Origin: Massilia sp. ST3
GTDB lineage: Bacteria; Pseudomonadota; Gammaproteobacteria; Burkholderiales; Burkholderiaceae_D
Direction: 5' to 3'
Length of the DNA: 64,000 nucleotides
NCBI RefSeq assembly: GCF_018119405.1
Contig: NZ_JAGPWC010000020.1
Span: forward strand, 19,651-83,650
Both the position numbers and the translations under genes were made by a program. Positions within the stretch are counted from its first letter, which is position 1. Each line of letters begins with the position of its first letter. Below are positions 44,197-54,062 of the stretch, in pieces. Under the pieces are notes generated by a model that worked only from the letters and a program-made list of their open reading frames with translations, was not told where the DNA came from and did no database searches.

Positions 44197-44934
44197 CTAC
44201 GCGTCCTCGCCCTGGAACGCCTTCTCGCGCCAGGTCAGCACCAGCGTATCCCGATGCCCATGCTCCCCCAGCGGCTGGATCGGCGTCGATTCATGGATCA
44301 CGGCCGCGTCGTCCAGCAGCAGCAGGGTCCAGGGCTCCAGCATCGTGAAGCGCTGGCCCGCCGGCCCGTTGGCCTCGAACACCCGCGTCTCGCCGCCCTT
44401 GATGCCATGGCGCCCGATCAGGATCACGGCCACGAAGTCGACGCCGTCGCGGTGCGCGCCTTCCGGCGTCGGACGGCCGATGCCGTCGGCGGTGTCGATG
44501 CGGAACTGGTGCGCTTCCACATACCAGCGGCGCGGGCCGCGCACGCCGGAGCAGACTTCGCCCAGCGCGCGCAGCAGACGGTTCCAGGCCGGGTTGGCGA
44601 TGGTGCCGGGCTCGATCGGCGCGAACAGGCGGTGCATGCCGCCGTGCAGGGCGTTGTACTCCACCGGCTGCCAGTGCGCGCGGTGCGGCGTCTGCGACAG
44701 CTGGCTGCCGTCGTCGACGAAGCAGGAATGGCGGCGGCGCCGGTAGCGGCCGCCGTCCTTCAGGTAGTTGTCGAGTTCGAGGTGTTCCCAGCTCGGCGCC
44801 AGCGTCTGGAGTTCGTCCAGGCTGCAGCCGGCCAGGCGGGCGACGTCGAGGGGACGCAGCAGGGCATAGCCGGTGCTGCGCAGGGCGTCCGTCAGCTGCG
44901 ACGGCTCAAGATAAGGTGCTTGCGGTGTTGTCAT
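44197..44934 (-). CDS. 2OG-Fe(II) dioxygenase family protein (2OG-Fe_Oxy_2 type)
   Basis: A 245-aa protein of the family that includes amino-acid hydroxylases such as isoleucine dioxygenase. The metal triad is seen as HRD in PEGAHRDGVDFVAV and a distal His in AAVIHESTP; the conserved GGETRVF strand lies between. The likely 2-oxoglutarate contact is the Arg in HRDTLVLTWR near the end. Substrate unknown; free amino acids are the best guess from the family. ATG 44934 is preferred to 44982. Its stop is 39 codons from no other gene, and the TonB receptor stop lies 41 bp upstream. Confidence 0.82.
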   Translation of the reverse strand: MTTPQAPYLEPSQLTDALRSTGYALLRPLDVARLAGCSLDELQTLAPSWEHLELDNYLKDGGRYRRRRHSCFVDDGSQLSQTPHRAHWQPVEYNALHGGMHRLFAPIEPGTIANPAWNRLLRALGEVCSGVRGPRRWYVEAHQFRIDTADGIGRPTPEGAHRDGVDFVAVILIGRHGIKGGETRVFEANGPAGQRFTMLEPWTLLLLDDAAVIHESTPIQPLGEHGHRDTLVLTWREKAFQGEDA

Positions 44935-44975
44935 GCCGGCTAGCGTAGCACTTTTCCACGCCGCCGGTCTGAGGC

Positions 44976-47015
44976 TTACCAATTCTTGACCAGGGTGATC
45001 CGGAAGGAGCGGGGCTCAATCGGGTGGAAGTGCACATCGTCCACCGGCGCCGCTTCGCCCTTCAGCTGCGAGGCGTAGAAATAGTCGATCGCCGAATCGC
45101 GCCGGTTGGTGAGGTTGAAGCCTTCCAGTTCCAGCTGCAGGTCCTTGGCCAGGCGGTAGCCGATGCGGCCGCCCAGCGTGACGCTGGCCTTGGAGCGTAC
45201 GCTGTCGTCCTCGATCAGCGGACGCGGGCCGAACCAGCGCAGTCGCAGGGCGCTCGACCACGGGCCGCGGTCCACGGTCAGGCTGAGCTGGGCCACGCCT
45301 TCGATCGCGCCGGGAATCCGGTTGCCGGCTGGGTTGCCGCCGCGCGAACGGGCGCGCGCGTAGGCGGCGTCGAAGTCGAGCGACAGCCACTTGAGCGGAC
45401 GGTAGTAGTTCGAGAATTCGATGCCGTAGCGGCGGCTGGGGTCGCCCGCCTCGGTGTTGCCGGCGTCGCCGATATAGGTCAGCTCGGAATCGAAGTCCAG
45501 GCGGTACAGCGACAGCGAGGTCTGCATCTTCGGGATGGCTTCGCTGCGGATGCCGAATTCAACACCGCGCGAGCGCACCAGGCCCGGCGTGCGCTCGATC
45601 GCGTCCATGGTCTTCGGGTCGACGCTGGCCACGGTGCCGCGCGCGTCATTGCTGTGGAAGCCATGGCCGACATTGGCATACAGTTCGGTCGAGGTCCACG
45701 GGCCATATACCAGGTTCAGCGACGGCGTGACCAGGGTGTCATGCGCGCTGCCCGTGTTCTCCGGACGGTCGCTGTCGACGCGGAAGCGGTAGCGGCTGGC
45801 GCGCACGCCGGCCACGGTGCGCAGCGCCTCGCTCCAGCGCGTGGCGCTCTCGATATAGAGGGCGCCGCTGGTCTCGACGATATGGTCTTCGCGCGTGGTC
45901 GCCAGGCGCTGGCGCGCGCGCGTGTCGTACAGGCCGTTGTGGATGTTGTCGTTCTGGAGCTGGGCGCCCACCGTCAGGTCGGACGAGAAGGCCTCGCTGC
46001 GGTGCACGTGCCAGGTGTGGCTGCCGTCCATGCCCGAGGTCACGCGGCGGTCCGGCTGGCTGAACTGGTCGCCGTCGACCGGGTCGTTGAGAAAATAGGT
46101 GAAGTTCGAATACAGGTCGAGGCGGTTGCGGATGACATAGGCGCTCACCTTCGAAGCCGAATCGGCATCGGTGCGGCGCCACACGCCGGACAGGCTGGCG
46201 CGGCGCGCCTCGCCCCCGTCCGTGCTGTCGATGTTGTCGTAGCGGCCGATGCGGCCATCCTGTACCGCCCGCAGCGGGATCTGGTCGGTCGCGTTCCAGT
46301 GTCCGCTGTAGTGCATCGCGGTCACGCTCCAGCCGTTGTTGGCGTAGCCGCGGCTGTAGCGCAGCACGGCGTTGGTCTTGCGGTAGCCGTCGTCCCGGGT
46401 CCAGGGGCCATCGTTCTTGAGGCCCTCGACCGCAACCAGCACACTGCCGCCGGCGGCGTCCACCGAGCCGGCGACGACCGTGCGCGCATAGCCGTCCTGG
46501 CCCAAGGTGGCCGTTGCCAGGTTCCTGGTGAGGCGGTTGGCGTAGGTGAGCGCGGCCACGCCGGCCGAGGAAAAGTCGCCCTCGCGCGAGGAATACGGCC
46601 CCTTGCGGTAGTCGAGGCGGCCGACCAGTTCGGGAATCAGGAAGTTCAGGTCGGTCCAGCCCTGGCCGTGCGCATGGCTGCGCTGGTTGACCGGCATGCC
46701 GTCGACCCAGGTGGCGAGATCGGTGCCGTGGTCGAGGTTGAAGCCGCGCAGGTAGAACTGGTTGGCCTTGCCTTCGCCGCTGTGCTGGCTGGCGATCAGG
46801 CCGGGCGTGACTTCGAGCAGTTCGCCCGGACGGTAGGCGATGCGGTTGGCGAGGTCTTTCGCGCCCGCGCTGCCGGCGCCGGCCGAGTCGGCGATGCCGA
46901 GCATGCTCGCGCGCGCACCTTCGACCAGCACGCGCTGGAGCACAAAGTCGTCGGCCTGGGCGGGGACGTGAATGAACAGCGCGGCCAGCGCGCAGGGGAG
47001 AATGCGTAATTTCAT
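44976..47015 (-). CDS. TonB-dependent outer-membrane receptor
   Basis: A 679-aa protein with a signal peptide (to about residue 21, PAQA) and a TonB box-like RVLVEG. The plug domain is about 45-165 (GLIASQHSGEGKANQFYLRGFNLDHGTDLATWVDGMPVN), then a 22-strand barrel ending in an aromatic residue (ITLVKNW). The ligand is not evident. It is 7 bp downstream of the DUF6702 gene, which itself overlaps an M1 peptidase gene, so these three form one operon. Confidence 0.93.
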   Translation of the reverse strand: MKLRILPCALAALFIHVPAQADDFVLQRVLVEGARASMLGIADSAGAGSAGAKDLANRIAYRPGELLEVTPGLIASQHSGEGKANQFYLRGFNLDHGTDLATWVDGMPVNQRSHAHGQGWTDLNFLIPELVGRLDYRKGPYSSREGDFSSAGVAALTYANRLTRNLATATLGQDGYARTVVAGSVDAAGGSVLVAVEGLKNDGPWTRDDGYRKTNAVLRYSRGYANNGWSVTAMHYSGHWNATDQIPLRAVQDGRIGRYDNIDSTDGGEARRASLSGVWRRTDADSASKVSAYVIRNRLDLYSNFTYFLNDPVDGDQFSQPDRRVTSGMDGSHTWHVHRSEAFSSDLTVGAQLQNDNIHNGLYDTRARQRLATTREDHIVETSGALYIESATRWSEALRTVAGVRASRYRFRVDSDRPENTGSAHDTLVTPSLNLVYGPWTSTELYANVGHGFHSNDARGTVASVDPKTMDAIERTPGLVRSRGVEFGIRSEAIPKMQTSLSLYRLDFDSELTYIGDAGNTEAGDPSRRYGIEFSNYYRPLKWLSLDFDAAYARARSRGGNPAGNRIPGAIEGVAQLSLTVDRGPWSSALRLRWFGPRPLIEDDSVRSKASVTLGGRIGYRLAKDLQLELEGFNLTNRRDSAIDYFYASQLKGEAAPVDDVHFHPIEPRSFRITLVKNW

Positions 47016-47022
47016 TGCGTGT

Positions 47023-47517
47023 CTAGCGGGCCGGCTGTTCGATGGCCTGGCGCATGAAGGTGAGGGAGCGGACCGTTCCCGCTTCGTTGAGGTTGACGGT
47101 GTTGACCTGGTCGGGCAGGAAGTCGATCAGGACGCCCTGGCGAATGACCGCCGCCTGCGACAGCGGGGTCTGCTCGGCTTCCTGGTAGATGACGACGCTT
47201 TGCGCGTCGATCGTCATGCCGACCCAGCGCAGCTTCAGGGGCTGCTTGTCCGGCCCCTTGATGGCGAACTGCTGCTCGATGTACTTGCGCAGCACGTCCT
47301 GGTCTTCCGGGTCGCCCAGGTCGAACTGGCGCTGGTAGAGGTTCGTCAAGAGCGCTTCGATGTCGTGCGCCATGTAGGTGTGGACGATCTCCGTGCTCCT
47401 GGTGCGCGCGTTGTACGAGATATCCGTGATGCTGGTGTGGAAGCGGTGGGCGTGCGCCGCCATGCTCGATGCGGCGAGCAGGACGGCGCACAGGACCTTG
47501 GACAGCCTGGATGTCAT
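47023..47517 (-). CDS. DUF6702 family secreted protein
   Basis: A 164-aa protein with a signal peptide (cleavage after AAHA) and the family opening HRFHTSITDISYNARTRSTEIVHTYMAHDIEALL. The family is found beside M1 peptidase and TonB receptor genes, as here, but has no known activity. The start ATG 47517 overlaps the upstream peptidase stop (ATGA). Confidence 0.8.
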   Translation of the reverse strand: MTSRLSKVLCAVLLAASSMAAHAHRFHTSITDISYNARTRSTEIVHTYMAHDIEALLTNLYQRQFDLGDPEDQDVLRKYIEQQFAIKGPDKQPLKLRWVGMTIDAQSVVIYQEAEQTPLSQAAVIRQGVLIDFLPDQVNTVNLNEAGTVRSLTFMRQAIEQPAR

Positions 47518-49904
47518 TGGACCGCCTTCGGAGCTTCAGCGGCCGGCTTCTTGAGCGGCGTGCGGAAGTCCTGCATCAGGTTGTTCTGGTTCTGCTGGGT
47601 CTTGAACAGCTCCAGGCGCGAAGGCTGGGCCTTGCGCGGCCAGGCGTTGTTGTCCACGTCGATGTCCGCCGTTTCCCAGTAGGGGTCCTGCACCAGGCCC
47701 ACGATCGGCTCGTCGGTGATGAACAGCTTGGTGATCTTCGTGGGCGAATAGCGCCACACCTCGGCCGGGATGCGCTCGATATACTTCTTGCCGCTCTTCA
47801 GTTCGATCTCGACGATCAGCGGGGTCACCAGGCCGCCCTTGTTGGTGAAGTCGACCAGGGTCAGGCGCTTGCCGGACTTGAGCAGTTCCTTTTCCCAGTC
47901 CTCCAGTTCCGCCATGGTCTCGTTGTACGTGTTGCGGTCCTTGTTGGTCACCGTGAAGTCGTCGTGTTCGTTGTAGAAGTCCTTCAGTTCCGGGAAGCGG
48001 TCGACACGGCGCACCATGCCCTTGTTGCGCTGGTCGATGATGGACACCGGCTCGGCCTGGTGGCGGGCGCGCTGCCAGGCTTTTTCGATTTCCGGATCCT
48101 TGCTGCCGACGGTGTACTCGGTGATGCCGTCCACGCTCACGTCGACCGGGTCGGTGGTGTAGAACCAGCCGCGCCAGAACCAGTCGAGGTCCGTGCCGGA
48201 AGCATCTTCCATGGTGCGGAAGAAGTCGGCCGGGGTCGGACGCTTGAACTTCCAGCGCTCGGCGTATTCCTTGAAGGCGAAGTCGAACAGTTCGCGCCCG
48301 AGGATGGTCTCGCGCAGGATATTCAGGGCGGTGGCCGGCTTGGCGTAGGCGTTGTTGCCACGCTGGAGGGTCGATTCGGCATTGGTCATGATCGGCACCT
48401 GGTTGGTGCTGCGCATGTAGGCGACGATGTCGCGCGCCTCGCCGCGGGTATCCGGGTAGTTCTCTTCCCAGGCCTGCTGGGCCAGGAACTGCAGGAAGCT
48501 GTTCAGGCCCTCGTCCATCCAGGTCCACTGGCGCTCGTCGGAATTGACGATCATCGGGAAGTAGTTGTGGCCCACTTCATGGATGATCACGCCGATCAGG
48601 CCATACTTGGTCGCCTTCGGATAGGTCAGCTCGCCCGTCTTCTTGTCCTTGACCGGGCGGCGGCCGTTGAAGGAGATCATCGGGTATTCCATGCCGCCCA
48701 CCGGGCCGTTGACCGAGATCGCGACCGGATAGGGGTAGTCGAAGGAATACTTGTTGTACTGCTCGATGGTGTGGATCACGGCCGCCGTCGAGTAGGTCCC
48801 CCACAGCGGATTGGCTTCCTTCGGGTAGTAGGACATCGCCAGCACGTCCTTGTCGCCGCTCTTGATGCCCTGGGCGTCCCAGATGAACTTGCGGCTGGTG
48901 GCGAAGGCGAAATCGCGCACGTTCTTCGCCTTGAAGCGCCAGGTCTTGCTGGCGCCCGCGCGCGCTTTTTCACGCGCCTCGGCTTCAAGCTGGGTGGCGA
49001 TCAGCACCGGCTTCTTTGCGGTCCTGGCTTGCTGCAGGCGCTCGCGCTGGGCGCTGGTGAGCACTTCTCCCGGATTCTGCAGTTCGCCGGTCGAGGCCAC
49101 GATGTGGTCGGCCGGGACCGTGATGTCGACTTCGTAGTCGCCGAACTCCAGGGTGAACTCGCCGTCGCCCATGTACTGCTTGTTCTGCCAGCCCTTGATG
49201 TCGTAATAGGCGGCCATGCGCGGGAAGAACTGGGCGATCTCGAACAGGTCGCTATTGTTCGCCTTGTCCTCCTGGTCGAAGCGCTCGAAGCCCATGCGGC
49301 GGCCCAGCACGTTCATTTCGGGGATGTTGAAGCTCCAGGCCACATTGAACGAGAAGCGCGAACCCGGCTTCATCGGCTGCGGCAGGTCGATCCGCATCAT
49401 GGTCTTGTTGATGGTATGCGCCAGCTTGCGCCCGCCGCTATCCGTCACGCCGTGGATGGCGATGCCGCCTTCGAAAGTGCGCGAGGCCAGCTGGAAGCGC
49501 AGGGCCTCGAACTTGACCCCGTCGTTGCCGCGCGCCTGCCAGGCATCGCGCGAGGGCAAGGTGGCGATGTTGCGGTTGTCCGAATCCGGACGGAACATGT
49601 TCTGGTCCAGCTGCACCCACAGGTAGGACAGCGTGTCCGGCGAGTTGTTGTGGTAGGTGATCGTGCCGGAACCGCTGACCGCGCGCCTGGCTTCGTCGAG
49701 CGTGACCTTGATGCGGTAGTCGGCGCGCTGCTGCCAGTAGGCGTGGCCGGGCGCGCCGGAGGCGGTGCGGTACTCGTTCGGCGTGGGCAGCAGCTCGTCG
49801 AGCTGGCGGAACTTGTCCTCGATGGCCGGCGCGGCGGCGCTGGCGGCGGCGCTCAGGCCCAGGATCAGTGCGGCGACGCTCGCCTGCAGGTGCTTGATGT
49901 TCAT
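47514..49904 (-). CDS. Secreted M1-family metallopeptidase (copy A)
   Basis: A 796-aa protein with a signal peptide (cleavage near AASAAA). The zinc site HEVGHNYFP at about residue 441 has its third ligand in WMDEGLNSF. The exopeptidase motif GxMEN is altered to GGMEYPM. It shares the full length with copy B immediately upstream, so the two arose by tandem duplication. M1 peptidases of this type act on oligopeptides in the periplasm or at the surface. It couples to DUF6702 by ATGA. Confidence 0.9.
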   Translation of the reverse strand: MNIKHLQASVAALILGLSAAASAAAPAIEDKFRQLDELLPTPNEYRTASGAPGHAYWQQRADYRIKVTLDEARRAVSGSGTITYHNNSPDTLSYLWVQLDQNMFRPDSDNRNIATLPSRDAWQARGNDGVKFEALRFQLASRTFEGGIAIHGVTDSGGRKLAHTINKTMMRIDLPQPMKPGSRFSFNVAWSFNIPEMNVLGRRMGFERFDQEDKANNSDLFEIAQFFPRMAAYYDIKGWQNKQYMGDGEFTLEFGDYEVDITVPADHIVASTGELQNPGEVLTSAQRERLQQARTAKKPVLIATQLEAEAREKARAGASKTWRFKAKNVRDFAFATSRKFIWDAQGIKSGDKDVLAMSYYPKEANPLWGTYSTAAVIHTIEQYNKYSFDYPYPVAISVNGPVGGMEYPMISFNGRRPVKDKKTGELTYPKATKYGLIGVIIHEVGHNYFPMIVNSDERQWTWMDEGLNSFLQFLAQQAWEENYPDTRGEARDIVAYMRSTNQVPIMTNAESTLQRGNNAYAKPATALNILRETILGRELFDFAFKEYAERWKFKRPTPADFFRTMEDASGTDLDWFWRGWFYTTDPVDVSVDGITEYTVGSKDPEIEKAWQRARHQAEPVSIIDQRNKGMVRRVDRFPELKDFYNEHDDFTVTNKDRNTYNETMAELEDWEKELLKSGKRLTLVDFTNKGGLVTPLIVEIELKSGKKYIERIPAEVWRYSPTKITKLFITDEPIVGLVQDPYWETADIDVDNNAWPRKAQPSRLELFKTQQNQNNLMQDFRTPLKKPAAEAPKAVQ

Positions 49905-49958
49905 ACAAGTGTAAAGGCTGAATGAGAAACCGGCAGGACACAGAAAAGTGCCCCGCCG

Positions 49959-49990
49959 GTAGGGTTGGCGGCTATGCCGCCGACGCGTTC
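49959..49990. repeat. Truncated 110-bp repeat (left arm only)
   Basis: GTAGGGTTGGCGGC followed by TAT and GCCGCCGACGCGTTC matches the left arm of copy 1; after this the similarity stops. It lies in the 107-bp gap between the two M1 peptidase genes. Confidence 0.7.
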
Positions 49991-50011
49991 GACAATCGCT
50001 GGAACCGGCGC

Positions 50012-52387
50012 TTACTCCGATTTCTCTGACTTGTCCGCGTCCTTCTGCTCCGTGGTCTTGAGCTTGGTATTGTAGTCGCGCATCAGGTTGTTCTTGTCCT
50101 GCTCGGTCTTGAACAGCTCCAGGCGCGAAGGCTCCGCCTTGCGCGGCCAGGCGTTGTTGCTGACGTCGATATCGGCGGTTTCCCAGTACGGGTCCTGCAC
50201 CAGGCCCACCATCGGCTCATCGGTGATGAACAGCTTGGTGATCTTGGTCGGCGAATAGCGCCATACTTCGGCCGGAATGCGCTCGATGTACTTCTTGCCG
50301 CTCTTGAGCTCGATCTCGACGACCAGCGGAGTCACCAGGCCGCCCTTGTTGCTGAAGTCCACCAGGGTCAGGTGCTTGCCCGACTTGAGCAGTTCCTTCT
50401 CCCAGTCCTCGAGACCTTCCATGGTCTCGGCGTACTTGTTGCGGTCCTTGTTGGTGACCGTGAAGTCGTCGTTCTGGTTGTAGAAGTCCTTCAGCTCAGG
50501 ATACTGGTCCACGCGGCGGACCATGCCCTTGTTGCGCTGGTCGGTGATCGAGATCGGCTCCGCCTGTTTGCGCGCGCGCTGCCAGGCCTTCTCGACTTCC
50601 GGGTCCTTGCTGCTGACCGTGTACTCGGTGATGCCGTCCACGCTCACGTCCACCGCGTCGGTGGTGTAGAACCAGCCGCGCCAGAACCAGTCGAGGTCCG
50701 TGCCCGAGGCGTCTTCCATGGTGCGGAAGAAGTCGGCCGGGGTCGGGCGCTTGAATTTCCAGCGCTGGGCGTATTCCTTGAAGGCGAAGTCGAACAGCTC
50801 GCGGCCCAGCACCGATTCGCGCAGGATGTTCAGCGCGGCCGCCGGCTTGGCATAGGCGTTGTTACCAAACTGGAGCAGGGACTCCGAGTTGGTCATGATC
50901 GGCACCTGGTTACGGCTGCGCATGTAGTCGACGATCTGGCGCGGATGGCCGCGCATCTCCGACCAGTCTTCTTCCCAGGCTTCCTGGGCCAGCGACTGCA
51001 CGAAGGAGTTCAGGCCCTCGTCCATCCAGGTCCACTGGCGCTCGTCCGAGTTGACGATCATCGGGAAGTAGTTGTGGCCCACCTCGTGGATGATCACGCC
51101 GATCAGGCCGTACTTGGTGCGCTTGGAATAGGTGAGTTCACCGGTCTTCTTGTCCTTGACGGGGCGCGGGCCGTTGAACGTGATCATCGGGTATTCCATG
51201 CCGCCCACCGGGCCGTTGACCGAGATCGACACCGGGTAGGGATAGTCCAGCGAATACTTGTTGTACTGCTCGATGGTATGGACGATCGCGTGGGTCGAAT
51301 AGCGCTCCCACAGCGGGTTGCCTTCCTTCGGGTAGTAGGACATCGCCATCACATCGGTGTTGCCGCTCTTGATCCCCTGGGCGTCCCAGATGAACTTGCG
51401 GCTGGAGGCGAAGGCGAAGTCGCGCACGTTCTTGGCGCGGAAGTGCCAGGTCTTGGTGCCGGTCGCGCGCTGCTTCTCGCGCGCTTCGGCTTCGGCCTGG
51501 GTGGCGATGATGACCGGCTTCTTCGACGTGCGCGCCTGCTTCAGGCGCTCGCGCTGGGCGGCGGTCAGCACCTCGCCCGGGTTCAGCAGTTCGCCGGTCG
51601 AGGCCACGATGTGGTCGGCCGGGACCGTGATCTGAACGTCGTAGTCGCCGAATTCCAGGGTGAATTCGCCGGCGCCCAGGAACTGCTTGTGCTGCCAGCC
51701 ATAGACGTCGTAGTAGGCCGCCATGCGCGGGAACCACTGGGCGATCTCGAACAGGTCGTTCTTGTCGTCGAACTTCTCGTAGCCCGAGCGGCCGCCGAGC
51801 ACCTTCTGCTCGTTGATGTTGTAGCTCCACTCGACGCTGAAGGACACGCGCGCACCCGGCTTCAGGGCCTGCGGCAGGTCGATGCGCATCATGGTCTTGT
51901 TGATGGTGTGGGACAGGGCGCGGCCGCCGCTGTCCTTGACGCTCTTGATATTGAAACCGCCCGGGAAGTCGGCGGCGGTGAGCATCGAGCGCATGCCGTC
52001 GAACTTCAGGCCTTCCTCGGGGCTGCGCGGCTTTTCCCAGGCCTGGCGCGAGGCTACGGTGGCGCTCTGGCGCGCATCCGAATCCGGCTTGTAGATGTTC
52101 TGGTCCAGCTGCACCCAAAGGTACTTCAGGGTGTCCGGGGAATTGTTGTAATACGTGATGGTGCCCGAGCCGGTGATGGCGCGGCGGCTTTCGTCGAGGG
52201 TGGCGCGCATCGTGTAGTCGGCGCGCTGCTGCCAGTAGGCGTGGCCTGGGGCACCGGAGGCGGTGCGGATTGCGCCCGGGGTCGGGAGCAGTTCATCGAG
52301 CTGGCGGAACTTGTCGTCGAAAGGCGCAGCTGCAAAAGCCGAGGCGGTGAGGCACAAAGCCGCCAGGCTGATGGGCAGACGTATCAT
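50012..52387 (-). CDS. Secreted M1-family metallopeptidase (copy B)
   Basis: A 791-aa paralogue of the next gene, with a signal peptide (MIRLPISLAALCLTASAFA) and the same opening of the mature part (APFDDKFRQLDELLPTP). The zinc site HEVGHNYFP lies at about 434, third ligand in WMDEGLNSF, and GGMEYPM replaces GAMEN. Differences lie mainly in the signal peptide, around residues 120-150 and in the charged tail (KTTEQKDADKSEKSE), which copy A lacks. Both copies look active. Confidence 0.9.
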   Translation of the reverse strand: MIRLPISLAALCLTASAFAAAPFDDKFRQLDELLPTPGAIRTASGAPGHAYWQQRADYTMRATLDESRRAITGSGTITYYNNSPDTLKYLWVQLDQNIYKPDSDARQSATVASRQAWEKPRSPEEGLKFDGMRSMLTAADFPGGFNIKSVKDSGGRALSHTINKTMMRIDLPQALKPGARVSFSVEWSYNINEQKVLGGRSGYEKFDDKNDLFEIAQWFPRMAAYYDVYGWQHKQFLGAGEFTLEFGDYDVQITVPADHIVASTGELLNPGEVLTAAQRERLKQARTSKKPVIIATQAEAEAREKQRATGTKTWHFRAKNVRDFAFASSRKFIWDAQGIKSGNTDVMAMSYYPKEGNPLWERYSTHAIVHTIEQYNKYSLDYPYPVSISVNGPVGGMEYPMITFNGPRPVKDKKTGELTYSKRTKYGLIGVIIHEVGHNYFPMIVNSDERQWTWMDEGLNSFVQSLAQEAWEEDWSEMRGHPRQIVDYMRSRNQVPIMTNSESLLQFGNNAYAKPAAALNILRESVLGRELFDFAFKEYAQRWKFKRPTPADFFRTMEDASGTDLDWFWRGWFYTTDAVDVSVDGITEYTVSSKDPEVEKAWQRARKQAEPISITDQRNKGMVRRVDQYPELKDFYNQNDDFTVTNKDRNKYAETMEGLEDWEKELLKSGKHLTLVDFSNKGGLVTPLVVEIELKSGKKYIERIPAEVWRYSPTKITKLFITDEPMVGLVQDPYWETADIDVSNNAWPRKAEPSRLELFKTEQDKNNLMRDYNTKLKTTEQKDADKSEKSE

Positions 52388-52489
52388 ATTTCCCCTGGAA
52401 TTTTAGTTGGTATAGGAAAAACTATTCTAGCTTTACCCAACCGGCAATTGTTCGGGGGATTTGTAAAAAAGCTGATACATAATACATAT

Positions 52490-52517
52490 GCGGAACCCAT
52501 GTATTGACGGGTTCCGC
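52490..52517. repeat. 9-bp inverted repeat downstream of the beta-lactamase-fold gene
   Basis: GCGGAACCC at 52490-52498 pairs with GGGTTCCGC at 52509-52517, loop 10 bases. It follows the minus-strand stop at 52527 by 9 bp. A clear T-run is missing, so it is only a possible terminator. Confidence 0.5.
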
Positions 52518-52526
52518 ACACCGGCC

Positions 52527-53984
52527 TTACAGCGACACGCGCTTGTACGGCGCATTCAGGGGGCCACCCACGATCTTGCCGCCGTCAGCGTCCTCGAAGC
52601 GCAGCTCGGCGTCGCGCTCCAGCATGAACAGGACCTTGTCCGACTCGGCGTATAGCGTGTCGAAAGGACCGCCTTTCATCGACAGCCCCAGCTTGCCGTC
52701 GCGCTCGGCGATCTCGAAGCTGCCCAGCACCGGCGACTCGTAGCGGCCGACATAGGTTTTGCGGAGCTCCGGCGACAAGGCCACCGCCTCGCGCACCTTC
52801 GGCTGGCGCACCGACCAGCCGTATTCGATGGCAACGGCGCGTTCCAGGCTTGCGGCCAGCTGTCCGCCATTGTCGCCGTTGGTCATCACGATCACGCCAT
52901 TGTCGCCGTCGAAGCTGGCCAGCATGGACGACCGGAATCCCTTGTTGGCGCCCGTGTGGCCGAAGGCCTGGCGTGGCGCCTGGCCCTCGATACCGAAGCC
53001 GAGTGCATAGTTGCGCTGGATCGGCGTGAGCATGGTACGCGCCAGCTCGGCCGACAGGACGCCTTTGAGGCGCCCGGCCTGGATATCCTGCACCGCCAGG
53101 GCGAAACGGGCGACGTCGCTCGGCGTGGTCCACAGGCCGGCCGCCGCCATTTCGGGATGGGTGTAGGCCCCGCCCGGATACGGCTGCCCCTTGCCGTCAT
53201 GGGGCTGGGCGGCGCGCGCTTTCATGGCCGCCGGTAGCGGCTGCGCGAACGTGCTGTCGCGCATGCCGAGCGGCTTCAGGACCGACTCCGCCAGGAGGGC
53301 GTCGAAGGGCTTCCCGGCAGTATCCGCCATGGCCTGCTGGACGACCGTGTAGCCGCCGCCCGAGTAGTTCCAGGCCGCGCCGGGCGCCGCCTCGATACGC
53401 ACCGGCTTGTTGTTGGCCGGCGCCTGGCCGCCCAGTATCTGCAGCACGGTCGGCAGCGGGGCATCGGCCGCGTAGCCGGGGAAGCCCGAGACCGACGTGC
53501 CGGCCGTGTGCGACAGCAGTTGGCGCAGGCTCGCCTTGGCCCCGTCAGGGCCGGCCGGCAGCTTCCAGCTCGTCAGGGAGTTGTTGATGTCGGCGTCGAG
53601 CGCCAACTTGCCGCCCTCGACCATGCGCATCGCGGCCAGGGCGGTGACAGGCTTGCTGACCGAGGCGGCCTGGAACAGCGTTTCCGGCGTGACCGCCGGT
53701 CCACCGGCATAGGCGACACCGTAAGCGCGCGCCCAGGCCAGCTTGCCGCCGCGGATCACGGCAACGCTGACGCCAGGGACATTCAGGCGCTTCATCTCAT
53801 CGGCCAGGCTGGCGCCGGGTGCGCCCTTGAGCATGACGCGGCTGGCCAGGTTGCGCTCGATGCGCGTGATGGCGGCGCTGTCGTCCGCCCAGGCCGGGAC
53901 GGACGGAAAGAAGCTCGCGCAAAGTGCCGCCGCCAATGCGGCGGTGCGAGGGCGGAATAAGGCAGTGAGACGTTCAAGGTGCAT
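52527..53984 (-). CDS. Serine hydrolase of the beta-lactamase/class C fold
   Basis: A 485-aa secreted protein (signal peptide to about PAWA). It has the catalytic SxxK as SVSKP, the Tyr motif as NYSGGGY and the third box as HTGANKG (HTG for KTG), the pattern of AmpC-like esterases and D-aminopeptidases. A C-terminal domain of about 100 residues (YVGRYESPVLGSFEIAERDGKLGL...) is typical of the peptidase/esterase branch, so antibiotic resistance should not be assumed. I choose ATG 53984 because GGAG lies 6 bases before it; 53996 is the alternative. Confidence 0.87.
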   Translation of the reverse strand: MHLERLTALFRPRTAALAAALCASFFPSVPAWADDSAAITRIERNLASRVMLKGAPGASLADEMKRLNVPGVSVAVIRGGKLAWARAYGVAYAGGPAVTPETLFQAASVSKPVTALAAMRMVEGGKLALDADINNSLTSWKLPAGPDGAKASLRQLLSHTAGTSVSGFPGYAADAPLPTVLQILGGQAPANNKPVRIEAAPGAAWNYSGGGYTVVQQAMADTAGKPFDALLAESVLKPLGMRDSTFAQPLPAAMKARAAQPHDGKGQPYPGGAYTHPEMAAAGLWTTPSDVARFALAVQDIQAGRLKGVLSAELARTMLTPIQRNYALGFGIEGQAPRQAFGHTGANKGFRSSMLASFDGDNGVIVMTNGDNGGQLAASLERAVAIEYGWSVRQPKVREAVALSPELRKTYVGRYESPVLGSFEIAERDGKLGLSMKGGPFDTLYAESDKVLFMLERDAELRFEDADGGKIVGGPLNAPYKRVSL

Positions 53985-54062
53985 CCGGATCTCCATGTCG
54001 TTGACTCAAGCCCGCCGAGTATGGGGCATGCGGTCCACATGGAGCAACGTGCATACGCCAGA

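Noticed and set aside
52527..53984. Reading the beta-lactamase-fold protein as an antibiotic-resistance gene
   Set aside because: The third box is HTG and there is an extra C-terminal domain, as in class C-fold esterases and peptidases; sequence alone does not support a beta-lactam substrate.
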